A DNA stretch of 64,000 nt, from the NCBI GenBank assembly GCA_016841325.1, contig JAENZJ010000002.1, positions 1 through 64,000 of the forward strand, written 5' to 3'. The translations under genes and the position numbers were made by a program. Below the pieces are notes generated by a model. The model was not told where the DNA came from, searched no databases, and saw only the letters and a program-made list of their open reading frames with translations. Below are positions 54,305-62,990 of this stretch, piece after piece (within the stretch, counting starts at the first letter, position 1; each line of letters begins with the position of its first letter). The DNA comes from Thermincola carboxydiphila (GTDB taxonomy: Bacteria > Bacillota > Thermincolia > Thermincolales > UBA2595).

Positions 54305-55597
54305 ATGGGTGAAAAATGTGTTCAGGCGGCTTTAATGGGATGTGGCACTGTTGGCGGCGGTGTATGGAAAGTTTTGCACAATAACCGGGACATTATTCGC
54401 AAGCGGGCCGGTGTCGATATAAAGGTTAAGAGGGTACTGGAAATCGATTTTGAGAAAGCGCAGAGGGCCGGTGTTCCTGAATCCGTACTGACCAGAAATC
54501 CGGATGACATTATTAATGATAATGAGATTGACATTGTTGTAGAAGTGATAGGAGGGATTACTCTTTCCAAGGACCTTATTCTCAGGGCAATGGAGGCTGG
54601 AAAGAGTGTTGTTACTGCCAATAAAGACCTGCTTGCCCAGGATGGTGAGGAGCTCTTCGGTGTTGCCGGGGAAAAGGGGGTAGATTTACTGTTCGAGGCC
54701 AGTGTCGGTGGCGGTATTCCTATTATCCGCCCATTGAAGGAAGGCCTGTCAGGAAACAAAATCAAAACAATTTATGGAATAGTTAACGGGACTACCAATT
54801 ATATGTTGACCAAAATGAGCCAGGAGGGCAGTAATTATGCTGATGTCCTGGCAGAGGCCCAGGAGAAGGGTTATGCTGAGGCAGACCCCACCTCTGATGT
54901 TGAGGGTTATGACTCTGCTCGCAAACTTGCCATCTTATCGTCCATTGCATTTAATACACGGGTTTCTTTCAAAGATGTTTACTGTGAGGGCATTTCGAAA
55001 ATAACTGCAAGGGATATAATGTATGCCAGGGAGCTGAATTACGTTGTCAAGCTGTTGGCAATAGGGAAAGAGAATGACGGGGAAATCGAAGTAAGGGTTC
55101 ATCCAACCTTTATTCCGCATAACCATCCCCTGGCATCTGTTAATGATGTCTTTAATGCAATCTTTGTCCAGGGAGATGCTGTCGGAGATGTTATGTTTTA
55201 TGGCAGGGGAGCCGGTGAACTGCCCACTGCTTCTGCGGTGGTCGGAGATATCATCGATGCTGCCCGGAATATAGCCATGAACATAAAGGGGCGCATAGCC
55301 TGTACCTGTTATGATAATAAGGTTATCCTTGACATTGGGGACACCAAAGCCAAATTTTATGTGCGTATGAAGGTTCTTGACAGGCCGGGTGTGTTAGCAG
55401 CGATTGCCAGCGTTTTTGGCAATCAGGAGGTAAGCCTGGATTCGGTGATTCAGAAGAGGAATATCGGTAGTCTGGCAGAAATTGTATGGGTTACCCATAA
55501 TGTTCTGGAAAAAAATATTCAGGATGCCTTGAAAATTATCGGGGGGTTATCAATAGTTGAAGAGATAAGTAATGTTATCAGAGTTGAGGGCGAATAA
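54305..55597 (+). CDS. hom: Homoserine dehydrogenase
   Basis: Reduces aspartate semialdehyde to homoserine. Rossmann motif GCGTVGGGVW (about 13-22), then TANKDLLA, NGTTNYMLTKM, YAEADPTSDVEG, and a C-terminal ACT domain (about 345-430). The ATG at 54305 follows AAGGGAGGG at seven bases; the GTG eight codons earlier lacks a site. In operon with thrR and thrB; no thrC (threonine synthase) is present here. Confidence 0.96.
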   Translation: MGEKCVQAALMGCGTVGGGVWKVLHNNRDIIRKRAGVDIKVKRVLEIDFEKAQRAGVPESVLTRNPDDIINDNEIDIVVEVIGGITLSKDLILRAMEAGKSVVTANKDLLAQDGEELFGVAGEKGVDLLFEASVGGGIPIIRPLKEGLSGNKIKTIYGIVNGTTNYMLTKMSQEGSNYADVLAEAQEKGYAEADPTSDVEGYDSARKLAILSSIAFNTRVSFKDVYCEGISKITARDIMYARELNYVVKLLAIGKENDGEIEVRVHPTFIPHNHPLASVNDVFNAIFVQGDAVGDVMFYGRGAGELPTASAVVGDIIDAARNIAMNIKGRIACTCYDNKVILDIGDTKAKFYVRMKVLDRPGVLAAIASVFGNQEVSLDSVIQKRNIGSLAEIVWVTHNVLEKNIQDALKIIGGLSIVEEISNVIRVEGE

Positions 55598-55620
55598 GCA
55601 GCATATTTCGGAGGATGGAA

Positions 55621-56526
55621 ATGATTCGAGTTCAGATACCGGCCACCACGGCCAATATGGGCCCCGGGTTTGATACCCTGGGGATGGCGTTAAAGCTGTT
55701 TAATATAATAGAGATGGAAGAGACCCGTGACGGGCTGCAGATTGATGTTGAGGGAGACGGAGCGGAAAAGATACCCCGTGACCCCGGAAACATTGTATAT
55801 ATTGCTGCCTTGAGAGTTTTTAAACTTACGGGATATAAACCCCGTGGCATGAGAATCAAAATAATAAACAATATTCCTGTGGCCAGAGGTTTGGGCAGCA
55901 GTGCATCAGCTATAGTTGGGGGACTGGTTGCGGCAAACATTCTGTCAGGAAACCGCCTTGGAGAGAAAGAGTTAATTAACATAGCCTCAGAGATTGAGGG
56001 GCATCCGGATAATGTGGCCCCGGCACTGCTTGGCGGGATAGTTGTTTCAACCCAGGCAGACGGGGAAGTGAAGTATTCCAAAATTGATCCGCCGGCAAAA
56101 CTCAGGTGTGTAGTGGCTATTCCCGATTTCGTACTGCCAACCAAACTTGCCCGTGAGGTGCTGCCACAGTCTGTCTCGCTTTCTGATGCAGTCTATAATA
56201 TCGGGAGAACGGCCCTTTTGGTCACTGCCCTGATAAAGCAGGACTTCAGCCTCATGGCTGCGGCAATGGATGACAAACTGCACCAACCCTATCGGGCTAA
56301 CCTGGTGCCCGGTATGAAGCGGGTTTTTGCAGCGGCCAAACTGGCAGGGGCCAGGGGAATAACATTAAGCGGGGCCGGGCCGACACTGATCGCCTTCTGT
56401 GACCATAACACAGAGTTGATTGCTTCAGTGATGAAGGATACTTTTCTGCAGAGTGGAATTAAGGCCAGGGTAATGGAACTGGAGCCTAACCCTGTTGGCG
56501 CTGTGGCTCTGGAAGTTATGAAATAA
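55621..56526 (+). CDS. thrB: Homoserine kinase
   Basis: GHMP kinase that phosphorylates homoserine. Motifs: N-terminal PATTANMGPGFD, the phosphate loop PVARGLGSSASA, and C-terminal GITLSGAGPTLIAF. 301 residues. GGAGG places the start at the second ATG (55621); an ATG at 55615 directly abuts the site. The 3' end overlaps the convergent HD-GYP gene by 11 bases. Confidence 0.96.
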   Translation: MIRVQIPATTANMGPGFDTLGMALKLFNIIEMEETRDGLQIDVEGDGAEKIPRDPGNIVYIAALRVFKLTGYKPRGMRIKIINNIPVARGLGSSASAIVGGLVAANILSGNRLGEKELINIASEIEGHPDNVAPALLGGIVVSTQADGEVKYSKIDPPAKLRCVVAIPDFVLPTKLAREVLPQSVSLSDAVYNIGRTALLVTALIKQDFSLMAAAMDDKLHQPYRANLVPGMKRVFAAAKLAGARGITLSGAGPTLIAFCDHNTELIASVMKDTFLQSGIKARVMELEPNPVGAVALEVMK

Positions 56527-57844
56527 GAGTCTGGGAGTTTGCCTCAGCCTTACTTTGGTCCCTGGAGAAGCCCAATTCCTCCACAAGCGCCTTTACCACG
56601 CCAGGGTCAAACTGAGTTCCTGCGCCTGATATTATTTCTTTAATCGCTGCTTCCCTGGATACAGGAGTACGGTACGACCTGACTGATGACATGGCGTCAA
56701 AAGCATCAGAAACGGCAATTATTCTGGCATGAAGTGGGATTTCAGAACCCTTCAGGCCAAAGGGATAACCGGTACCGTCATAACGTTCATGGTGGTAGAG
56801 TACGGCAGGTGCAATATTATTTAAAGAGTCAATTGAAGAGACAATTTTTGCCCCTATTTCGGGGTGTTTTTTTATGCGGGTAATTTCTTCATCCCCCAGT
56901 GTCAGGGGCTTATTCAGGATACCTTCATCAATACCGATTTTTCCGATGTCGTGCAGGATTGCGCCACAATACAGTTTGGTAAGGTCTTCACCTGCCAGCC
57001 CAAGCTTTTTGCCGATTAATACTGCGTATTCGGTTACCCTGTCTGAGTGGCCCCTGGTATATTTGTCCTTTGCTTCCAGTGTGGTGACTAGGGCTCTGAT
57101 GACATCCTGGTAGGCTTTTTCTTTGACCCGGTTTTTTTCCTGGTCTGCCTGAAGGATGTTTCCGATAATTTCCCTGTGGAGTGTAGAAATAATTACATAG
57201 AAATATATTATCAAAAGAGCCGGTTCAGCTGCCATGGAGACCAGCGACCGGTCATGGAAGAAATACAGGTTGACCAAATGGATCAGTTGTTTTAATACCA
57301 GGACAGATGTTGAGATAATCAGCCCATACTTGATATGGACATTAGATTTCCGAATGGCTCTGACAGTGTAAAAAAGCAAAGAGGTGTTCCAGATTTCAAA
57401 ACAGGTCTCTTCCACTAACCCCATGTAGGGAGGTCCATTTAATGCACTGTCTTGAGCCCACAGGATTCCACAAACAGGGGTGAACAGCGCCAATACTGCC
57501 AGGTTAACCATTATAAATCTGGAGCGGCTAACAGGTTTTGTGGTGACAAATGCCGCAGCGATAAATATGTAGCTAAGGGTCCGTAAAGCGTGGTCGATAA
57601 CCGGAACCAATGAATCATGGTAAGATGTATCAGTGGTTATAGAAACCAGAATAGAGATGATGATAACAGAAATCTGCAGCAGCATAGTACCAAAACCCAG
57701 GGCGAGATATTTGTAAACAGTACTCCTGAACCGGCGCCATTCGACCAGGGTCATCTGAGTCAGCAGCAGGGCAATCACAAAAGAAAAAATTTTTATGTAA
57801 AGACGGAATCCTGTATAGTCGAAATGAAAAGAATCCAATTGCAT
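56516..57844 (-). CDS. HD-GYP domain protein with membrane sensor region
   Basis: Likely cyclic-di-nucleotide phosphodiesterase. The N-terminal half (about 10-235) has seven or so hydrophobic helices of a membrane sensor type not recognised by name; a short coiled coil and linker follow, then the HD-GYP domain with LHDIGKIG and HHERYDGTGYPFGLKG (the GYP motif), about residues 250-420. ATG is followed by a very hydrophobic region. Overlaps thrB 3' end by 11 bases, convergent. Function: c-di-GMP (or similar) signalling, inferred. Confidence 0.85.
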   Translation of the reverse strand: MQLDSFHFDYTGFRLYIKIFSFVIALLLTQMTLVEWRRFRSTVYKYLALGFGTMLLQISVIIISILVSITTDTSYHDSLVPVIDHALRTLSYIFIAAAFVTTKPVSRSRFIMVNLAVLALFTPVCGILWAQDSALNGPPYMGLVEETCFEIWNTSLLFYTVRAIRKSNVHIKYGLIISTSVLVLKQLIHLVNLYFFHDRSLVSMAAEPALLIIYFYVIISTLHREIIGNILQADQEKNRVKEKAYQDVIRALVTTLEAKDKYTRGHSDRVTEYAVLIGKKLGLAGEDLTKLYCGAILHDIGKIGIDEGILNKPLTLGDEEITRIKKHPEIGAKIVSSIDSLNNIAPAVLYHHERYDGTGYPFGLKGSEIPLHARIIAVSDAFDAMSSVRSYRTPVSREAAIKEIISGAGTQFDPGVVKALVEELGFSRDQSKAEANSQTLIS

Positions 57845-57980
57845 CAGCTCCCGGCAAAGTTGACTAAATATTCACAATATTTATATTCGCCTATCTCCTG
57901 AAATTTCCTTCAAGATGCACGAGTATTTAAAAAATTTGGTGCAGAGAAAAAACTTTAGGGATTTTACCATATGATGCACC

Positions 57981-58009
57981 TTGCAAAATGAAGATTAATA
58001 GTATATAAT
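57981..58009 (+). promoter_or_regulatory. Promoter of tRNA-Pro
   Basis: TTGCAA, 17-base spacer, perfect TATAAT, ending 12 bases before the tRNA. Confidence 0.7.
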
Positions 58010-58020
58010 ACTTATTGTGT

Positions 58021-58097
58021 CGGGGCGTAGCTCAGTTTGGTAGAGCGCTACCTTGGGGTGGTAGAGGCCGCACGTTCAAATCGTGTCGCTCCGACCA
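58021..58097 (+). tRNA. tRNA-Pro (anticodon GGG)
   Basis: Complete cloverleaf: acceptor CGGGGCG/CGCTCCG, D stem GCTC/GAGC, anticodon stem CTACC/GGTAG with loop TTGGGGT (anticodon GGG), T stem GCACG/CGTGT with TTCAAAT loop, discriminator A and encoded CCA. The C1-G72 pair is typical of bacterial tRNA-Pro. It reads CCC/CCU codons. Single gene with its own promoter and terminator. Confidence 0.95.
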
Positions 58098-58127
58098 TGA
58101 AAAATAAAAATCAAATGCTTGTCATCG

Positions 58128-58154
58128 AACCTGGCTTATCTGCCAGGTTTTTTA
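58128..58154 (+). terminator. Rho-independent terminator of tRNA-Pro
   Basis: AACCTGGC-TTATCT-GCCAGGTT followed by four to six Ts. Confidence 0.9.
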
Positions 58155-58181
58155 CTTATTTAGGAAATTATACGTTTTAGT

Positions 58182-58231
58182 GCATTTCAACCCTTTATTC
58201 CGGCATTTCATGCCATTAAAACCGCATTTCA
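58182..58231 (+). repeat. Three GCATTTCA iterons at exact 21-bp spacing
   Basis: GCATTTCA occurs at 58182, 58203 and 58224, each separated by 21 bases (two helical turns), with partial similarity continuing into the spacers (CC, TTTA/TTAA). It ends 18 bases before the small ORF's start. A regulator-binding array is likely; the same period can also be read as a 7-codon pattern in another frame. Confidence 0.6.
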
Positions 58232-58249
58232 GGCAGGTGGCAAAGGGAA

Positions 58250-58516
58250 ATGGCGAATCATGTCGAAGAAACGAAGGAGAAATTACAGAATATTGGCTGG
58301 GAAGGCGGGATTTCCACGATGTACAAATGCCCATTGCAAAACCAATGCTTTCTGCTGGCAACTGATGATTTATTAAACGTCTTAAAGAAAACCATTGAAA
58401 AAATGTACTGTAACAGGGACTATGAGAAATGTATCAGATACCAGCTTTACCGGCAGGGTAGGGCTGTACCAAAAAATCTCCTTCCTAATGACAGGGAATG
58501 CCTGACGATTGAATGA
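58250..58516 (+). CDS. Small Cys-motif protein of unknown function
   Basis: An 88-residue protein. The second half carries YCNRDYEKCIRYQLYRQG and AVPKNLLPND, recalling a Cys-x(6)-Cys...VP-x-x-L-x-P-N motif found in small proteins and sensor tails in clostridia and Deltaproteobacteria (memory, not searched), possibly a metal or redox site with CPLQNQC upstream. The start at 58250 has a weak AAAGGG; an internal ATG (58319) beginning MYKCPLQN is a plausible alternative. Followed by a promoter-like region and the HDOD gene. Confidence 0.6.
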   Translation: MANHVEETKEKLQNIGWEGGISTMYKCPLQNQCFLLATDDLLNVLKKTIEKMYCNRDYEKCIRYQLYRQGRAVPKNLLPNDRECLTIE

Positions 58517-58539
58517 AAAAATAAATAAATATCGAAATA

Positions 58540-58570
58540 TGTCGAAGGACAATGCTTTTTTTGGTAGAAT
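58540..58570 (+). promoter_or_regulatory. Candidate sigma-H promoter with overlapping Spo0A-box core
   Basis: GAAGGACAA (58544-58552), 11-base spacer, GTAGAAT (58564-58570) fits the sigma-H consensus RnAGGAwWW-N11/12-RnnGAAT with one mismatch. TGTCGAA (58540-58546), the core of the Spo0A box, overlaps its -35 region. The start of the HDOD gene is about 100 bases downstream. Confidence 0.4.
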
Positions 58571-58672
58571 TAACTTAATAAAGCAGGTTGTTCATAAGTG
58601 AAATTAGACGTAGTAATGAAACTTGATTTATGAAGAAATTAGCTTAGTCTGGTAAATTGCAGGAGGATAGAA

Positions 58673-59509
58673 ATGGATCAGCTTACTCTAAGTAAGATAT
58701 TAATGAAGGTTGGTGATTTACCCTCACTGCCCCAGGTTACCTACCAGCTTGTCCGGATGACTGAAGATTCAAGGGCAAATCCCGCTGATGTGAGCAGGAT
58801 AATCTGTCAGGACCAGGTGTTGGCCTCAAAGGTACTGAAGATTGTTAATTCTGCTTATTACGGGCTCCACAGGAGGGTGGCTACCATTTCAGAGGCAGTT
58901 ACCATTCTTGGCATGAAAACACTGAGGACTCTTGTACTGGGTGCATCGGTACATAAAACACTCAGTACCTTAAAAGGCAGGAGGGCAGTCAATCCGGAAA
59001 AAATATGGCGTCATTCATACGCATGTGCAGTATCCAGCAAGCTACTGGCACATAAAATGGGGGTCAGTGAAAAGGAACAGGCCTTTATTGCCGGCCTGCT
59101 GCATGACATTGGTAAAATAGTGTTTAACTTCTTTCTGGCTGATGAATATGCTGAGGCGGTCAAATTTGCAGCAGCAAAGGAATGCTCACTCTATCAGGCT
59201 GAGAAAGAGGTGTTTAATTTAACACATACGGAAATTGGCAGGCTTGTAGCCGAAAAGTGGAACCTTCCACAGGCTTTGGTTGACCCAATAGGGCTGCACC
59301 ATGCGCCACTAACCCCATGTGAGAATTCTGAGACTGTTCAGGTTGTCTACCTTGGCAATATCCTGGCCGTGATGTCGGGGTTCAGTGAAACGGGAAACTC
59401 CGGTATCATGCTCGATAATAAGATTCTGGAAAAGTGGCACCTGACTTATGAGATGCTTCACAATATGTCAGAAGAAATCAAGAGTAATATAAGTGTGGAC
59501 TTCCTCTAA
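58673..59509 (+). CDS. HDOD-domain signalling protein
   Basis: A 278-residue protein with an HDOD domain from about residue 15 to 215 (LPSLPQVTYQLVRM, LASKVLKIVNSAYYG, LGMKTLRTLVLG) and the retained HD motif GLLHDIGK. HDOD proteins act as scaffolds in cyclic-di-GMP, chemotaxis or stress signalling, usually without known catalysis; the intact HD here is compatible with activity. ATG behind AGGAGGATAGAA. Near the HD-GYP gene, suggesting a small signalling patch. Confidence 0.88.
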   Translation: MDQLTLSKILMKVGDLPSLPQVTYQLVRMTEDSRANPADVSRIICQDQVLASKVLKIVNSAYYGLHRRVATISEAVTILGMKTLRTLVLGASVHKTLSTLKGRRAVNPEKIWRHSYACAVSSKLLAHKMGVSEKEQAFIAGLLHDIGKIVFNFFLADEYAEAVKFAAAKECSLYQAEKEVFNLTHTEIGRLVAEKWNLPQALVDPIGLHHAPLTPCENSETVQVVYLGNILAVMSGFSETGNSGIMLDNKILEKWHLTYEMLHNMSEEIKSNISVDFL

Positions 59510-59515
59510 ATCCAG

Positions 59516-59537
59516 ACCGCCTGAGAGCGGTTTTTTT
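59516..59537 (+). terminator. Rho-independent terminator of the HDOD gene
   Basis: ACCGC-CTGAGA-GCGGT followed by seven Ts. Confidence 0.85.
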
Positions 59538-59565
59538 CTTTTTGTATTCAATAAAAAGCCATTTC

Positions 59566-59595
59566 TTGCCTAAACACAGTATAAGGTGCTAAAAT
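59566..59595 (+). promoter_or_regulatory. SigA-type promoter for the envelope locus
   Basis: TTGCCT, 18-base spacer, TAAAAT, about 50 bases before the start of the next gene. Confidence 0.5.
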
Positions 59596-59646
59596 TGTAT
59601 TTAGGCTTTAGTACATCATAAAGAGATAACAAAGAAGGAGACAGCT

Positions 59647-61857
59647 ATGTCAGGGAATGAAATTTACAGAAAAAGTATTGTTATGCTGCTGGGGATTACA
59701 GTATTTATTGCTGCTTTTGCTGCAGCTCCGGCAGCAATGGCCGACTCCGGAAGGAAAAAAGCTGTTGTCCTTATTATAGATAACATCGCGTTGCGGGACC
59801 TGTCAGGCGGAGGGCTGCCAAATTTCAGCAAAATAATTGAATCAGGCGGGCTGGGACTGATGAATACCAGGGTCGAGTCCTATACAGGACGAAACCGGGT
59901 GAGCGCATACCTGTCTATTGGCATGGGTGTGCGTACCTATCTTGACACCCCGGAGATTAATGCAGAAAACGGAAGACCTGCCGGGCCTTTATATGAGGTA
60001 TATTTGGAAAATGCCGGTGATCTAAAACAAAGTGTTTCCAGGGACTATCCTAATTATGTTTTTGGGCATATTGGTGAAACAGCAGAGCAGTATGGCCTGA
60101 AGACCGCACTGGTTGGAAATGCGGATACCGACAGGGCGCTGAGGGAAGCAGCCCTGCTGGCTGTTGATAATAATGGGAAGATAAAATATGGCAATGTCAG
60201 TGAGGATTTGCTGATAAAGGATGAAAGTGCTCCCTGGGGCCGCCGCACTAATTCAGACAGGCTTTTGGCTGATGCACTTGCTGCACTGGAAACGTGTGAC
60301 CTGGTGTTTATTGATTTTGGGGACACTGCCAGAGTATATGAGGCACAGCAGAGGCTTGGCCTCAAAGGGGGCAAATTCCGCGAAGCCAAAAATCGGGCCC
60401 TGCATAATGCTGATACATTTCTGGGCCGTTTTCTCGGGGAAATGGATGATAATACATTACTTGCGGTTATCACTCCTTCACCCCCTGGTGACGGGACTGA
60501 GAAGGGTAACACTACTCTGACTCCGGTCATTATATATGGCAGAACCCTCTTGCCCGCAGTGCTTACATCAGGTACCACAAAACGGATAGGGCTGGTGGCA
60601 AACATTGATATTGGCCCAACATTATTTGACTGGCTGACAGACGCGGAATCAGTCCAGGGGTTTATAGGAGAAAAAATAACACTTTTGACTGACAATAATA
60701 ACCTGAATACCGTTTCCGACAACCTGTCCAGGTTTATTCACCTGAACAGGTCACGATATGTGGTTCACGGCATGTATACGCTGTTGCTGGTTTTATCACT
60801 GTCCGCCATGTTCCTGCCGTTAACGGGCAAAAAGTTGTTTAACAGTCCCCGGGTCGGACGGGCGGCGGCTTTAATGGTTCTTGCCCTTCCCATCGCAAGT
60901 TTTGTGGTTTATACGGTCTTTAATGGTGTAACTACACAAAGGTATTACCTGGATGCCCTGATGACAGCAGTTTTGGCGGCTGTGTCTGGAATCATTTTTT
61001 CCGGGAATACACGCCGTACCCTGGCAGGTATGGCAGTCCTTGGTATGGTGACTGCAGTTTTTATGGTTACTGACCTGTTAACGGGATACAGGTATGTAAT
61101 CGACACTCCTCTTGGTTTTGACAATGTTTTCATGGGCGGGCGTTACTATGGAATAAACAATGATTGTATGGGTATTTTGTTGGGGTCATCGGTGTTTGCC
61201 CTTTTCTATGTGTTGGAAAAATTCAAAGTTGGCAGGTATTTGAGACTGTTTTTGGTCTTAGCTGCCTTTATCCCTATTATTCTGTCACAGGTTCCGGGTA
61301 ACGGTTCTAATGTGGGGGGCACCATTGCGGCTATGAGCATAGCAATTATAGCTTTGATGGCCCTGATTTCCGGGTTACCGCTGAAAAAGAGAAGGCTTTT
61401 TGCAGCCATTTTGATTGTCTTCCTCGTGGAACTCTTTATAGCATACCTGGACTATTTATTCGGCGGCCGGACCCATGCCGGAAAAGTTTTGGGTGCACTG
61501 ATTTCCCAGGGGTTTGGGCCCAAGTTTTTGGAAGTTCTGTTGGCCAAACTCAGGCTTTTTGCCATAACCCTGGCACTGCCGCCATGGAATATCCTGTTTG
61601 CTTTGCAATTATATGTTTATTACATCATGACCAGAAAACAGGAGGCCCTTATCATGCGGGTCGGGGAACATCACCCCCTGCTGCTGCGTTCTTTTGAAGT
61701 AATCTTTTATGGCGGAATTGTAGCTTTTCTTTTTAACGATACCGGCCTGATAGCTACAGGGCTGATGTTTACTTACCTAACCATGCCCATGGGAGTCCTG
61801 GCTGTTGAAAATCAGAATTTGTGCGTATACACATGTAAGCAAAAACAAAGAATATAA
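59647..61857 (+). CDS. Alkaline-phosphatase-fold membrane protein
   Basis: A 736-residue protein. Signal peptide (1-32), then an AlkP-like extracytoplasmic domain (about 38-345): VVLIIDNIALRDL with an Asp at the metal position, a Ser in RNRVSAYLSIGMG where nucleophiles usually sit, and IDIGPTLFDWLTDAE near 320. The histidine ligands expected near the end are not visible (SPPGDGTEKGN instead of a DHG-type motif), so it may be degenerate. The C-terminal half has ten or so helices with the GRYYGINNDCMG and SQVPGNGSNVGG segments. Related two-part proteins are uncharacterised. ATG behind AAGGAGACAGCT. Confidence 0.72.
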   Translation: MSGNEIYRKSIVMLLGITVFIAAFAAAPAAMADSGRKKAVVLIIDNIALRDLSGGGLPNFSKIIESGGLGLMNTRVESYTGRNRVSAYLSIGMGVRTYLDTPEINAENGRPAGPLYEVYLENAGDLKQSVSRDYPNYVFGHIGETAEQYGLKTALVGNADTDRALREAALLAVDNNGKIKYGNVSEDLLIKDESAPWGRRTNSDRLLADALAALETCDLVFIDFGDTARVYEAQQRLGLKGGKFREAKNRALHNADTFLGRFLGEMDDNTLLAVITPSPPGDGTEKGNTTLTPVIIYGRTLLPAVLTSGTTKRIGLVANIDIGPTLFDWLTDAESVQGFIGEKITLLTDNNNLNTVSDNLSRFIHLNRSRYVVHGMYTLLLVLSLSAMFLPLTGKKLFNSPRVGRAAALMVLALPIASFVVYTVFNGVTTQRYYLDALMTAVLAAVSGIIFSGNTRRTLAGMAVLGMVTAVFMVTDLLTGYRYVIDTPLGFDNVFMGGRYYGINNDCMGILLGSSVFALFYVLEKFKVGRYLRLFLVLAAFIPIILSQVPGNGSNVGGTIAAMSIAIIALMALISGLPLKKRRLFAAILIVFLVELFIAYLDYLFGGRTHAGKVLGALISQGFGPKFLEVLLAKLRLFAITLALPPWNILFALQLYVYYIMTRKQEALIMRVGEHHPLLLRSFEVIFYGGIVAFLFNDTGLIATGLMFTYLTMPMGVLAVENQNLCVYTCKQKQRI

Positions 61858-61883
61858 GCGAGATTATTCAGGGAGTTGAGAGA

Positions 61884-62861
61884 TTGTTGGCTAGTAATTA
61901 TCTCGCGGTTCTTGCTCTTGTTTTTGTTATCCTGGGATCACCGGGCGTATCATTAGCAGCTGAAAAAATGACGGATACCAGAGGAATGACAGGTGAAAAA
62001 GGATTTACGGAATACTGCAGGTGTCAGGATGTTCCGGAAATCATCAGACTGACCCGGCCATACATGTGCAGCGGAGAAATTGCCGAATATCAGCTGGCTC
62101 TCAGAAAAGCGGGCCTTTATTCAGGTGAAATAGACGGTGAATATGACCGGGAAACTGCTATTGCTGTAAAAAAATATCAGGCCCAAAACGGCCTCAGGTG
62201 TGACGGGGAGATAGGTAATCAAACCCGCCAGGCTTTGGCCCATCAATTTGAGGCTGCAGGTGCAAATACTGCAGAAAGGGCGGCGCCACAGGGTACTGTT
62301 GAACTGGTTATCAATGTGGAGAGGCAGACCCTTACTGTTTATGATGACAAGAAAAAATTCAAGGTCTATCATGTTGCCGTTGGTAAAAAAGAAACACCGA
62401 CACCTATCGGTGTGTGGAAAATAAAGCGCAAGGCCAAAAACTGGGGTACCGGTTTTGGTTCCAGGTGGATGGGTCTGAATGTACCCTGGGGGATATATGG
62501 TATTCACGGGACCAACAAGCCCTGGTCAATTGGGACACGTGCCAGTCACGGGTGTATCAGGATGATAAACCGGGATGTTGAAGAACTTTATGAATGGGTA
62601 AAGCCCGGTACTGTTGTCAGAATAGAGGGCAGGCTCTATCCGGCATTGTATGAACACCGCGACAAGGTTCACCGGGGACACAAAGGAAGTGTCGTCATGG
62701 AAGTACAGAAGGGCCTTATCAGGGAAGGTTATCTCAAGGGACCTGTTGACGGCATATTTGGCGGCGGCACGGAAGCCGCCCTGAAGGAACTGCAAAAAGA
62801 ACGGGGTTTTGAGGTGACAGGTCAGGTTGATGTGGATATATGGGGAGTTCTTGGGTTATAA
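61884..62861 (+). CDS. L,D-transpeptidase (YkuD) with two peptidoglycan-binding domains
   Basis: Cross-links peptidoglycan by L,D-transpeptidation or attaches proteins to it. Order: signal peptide (1-26), PG-binding repeat (about 55-120), YkuD catalytic domain (about 140-255) with HGTNKPWSIG and SHGCIRM (catalytic Cys about 224), then a second PG-binding repeat (about 270-325). TTG start behind GGGAGTTGAGAGA, 26 bases after the AlkP-like gene, so probably one operon. Terminator follows. Confidence 0.9.
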   Translation: MLASNYLAVLALVFVILGSPGVSLAAEKMTDTRGMTGEKGFTEYCRCQDVPEIIRLTRPYMCSGEIAEYQLALRKAGLYSGEIDGEYDRETAIAVKKYQAQNGLRCDGEIGNQTRQALAHQFEAAGANTAERAAPQGTVELVINVERQTLTVYDDKKKFKVYHVAVGKKETPTPIGVWKIKRKAKNWGTGFGSRWMGLNVPWGIYGIHGTNKPWSIGTRASHGCIRMINRDVEELYEWVKPGTVVRIEGRLYPALYEHRDKVHRGHKGSVVMEVQKGLIREGYLKGPVDGIFGGGTEAALKELQKERGFEVTGQVDVDIWGVLGL

Positions 62862-62868
62862 GAGTAAA

Positions 62869-62898
62869 AAGGGCCATTGACAGGCCCTTGTTTGTTTT
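62869..62898 (+). terminator. Rho-independent terminator of the L,D-transpeptidase gene
   Basis: AAGGGCC-ATTGACA-GGCCCTT, then GTTTGTTTT. Confidence 0.8.
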
Positions 62899-62990
62899 AA
62901 CTCTGTTGATCAGGAGGGGATAAGGGATTATTGTCGAATAGAAAGATATTGATTCAATAAAACAATTCTCAAAAGCGGGGTAACCGGTTT

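Noticed and set aside
58180-58365. 61-residue frame with HF repeats overlapping the Cys-motif gene
   Set aside because: Its periodicity is the 21-bp iteron array read as codons; the overlapping frame with the Cys/VPxxLxPN motif is the better gene.
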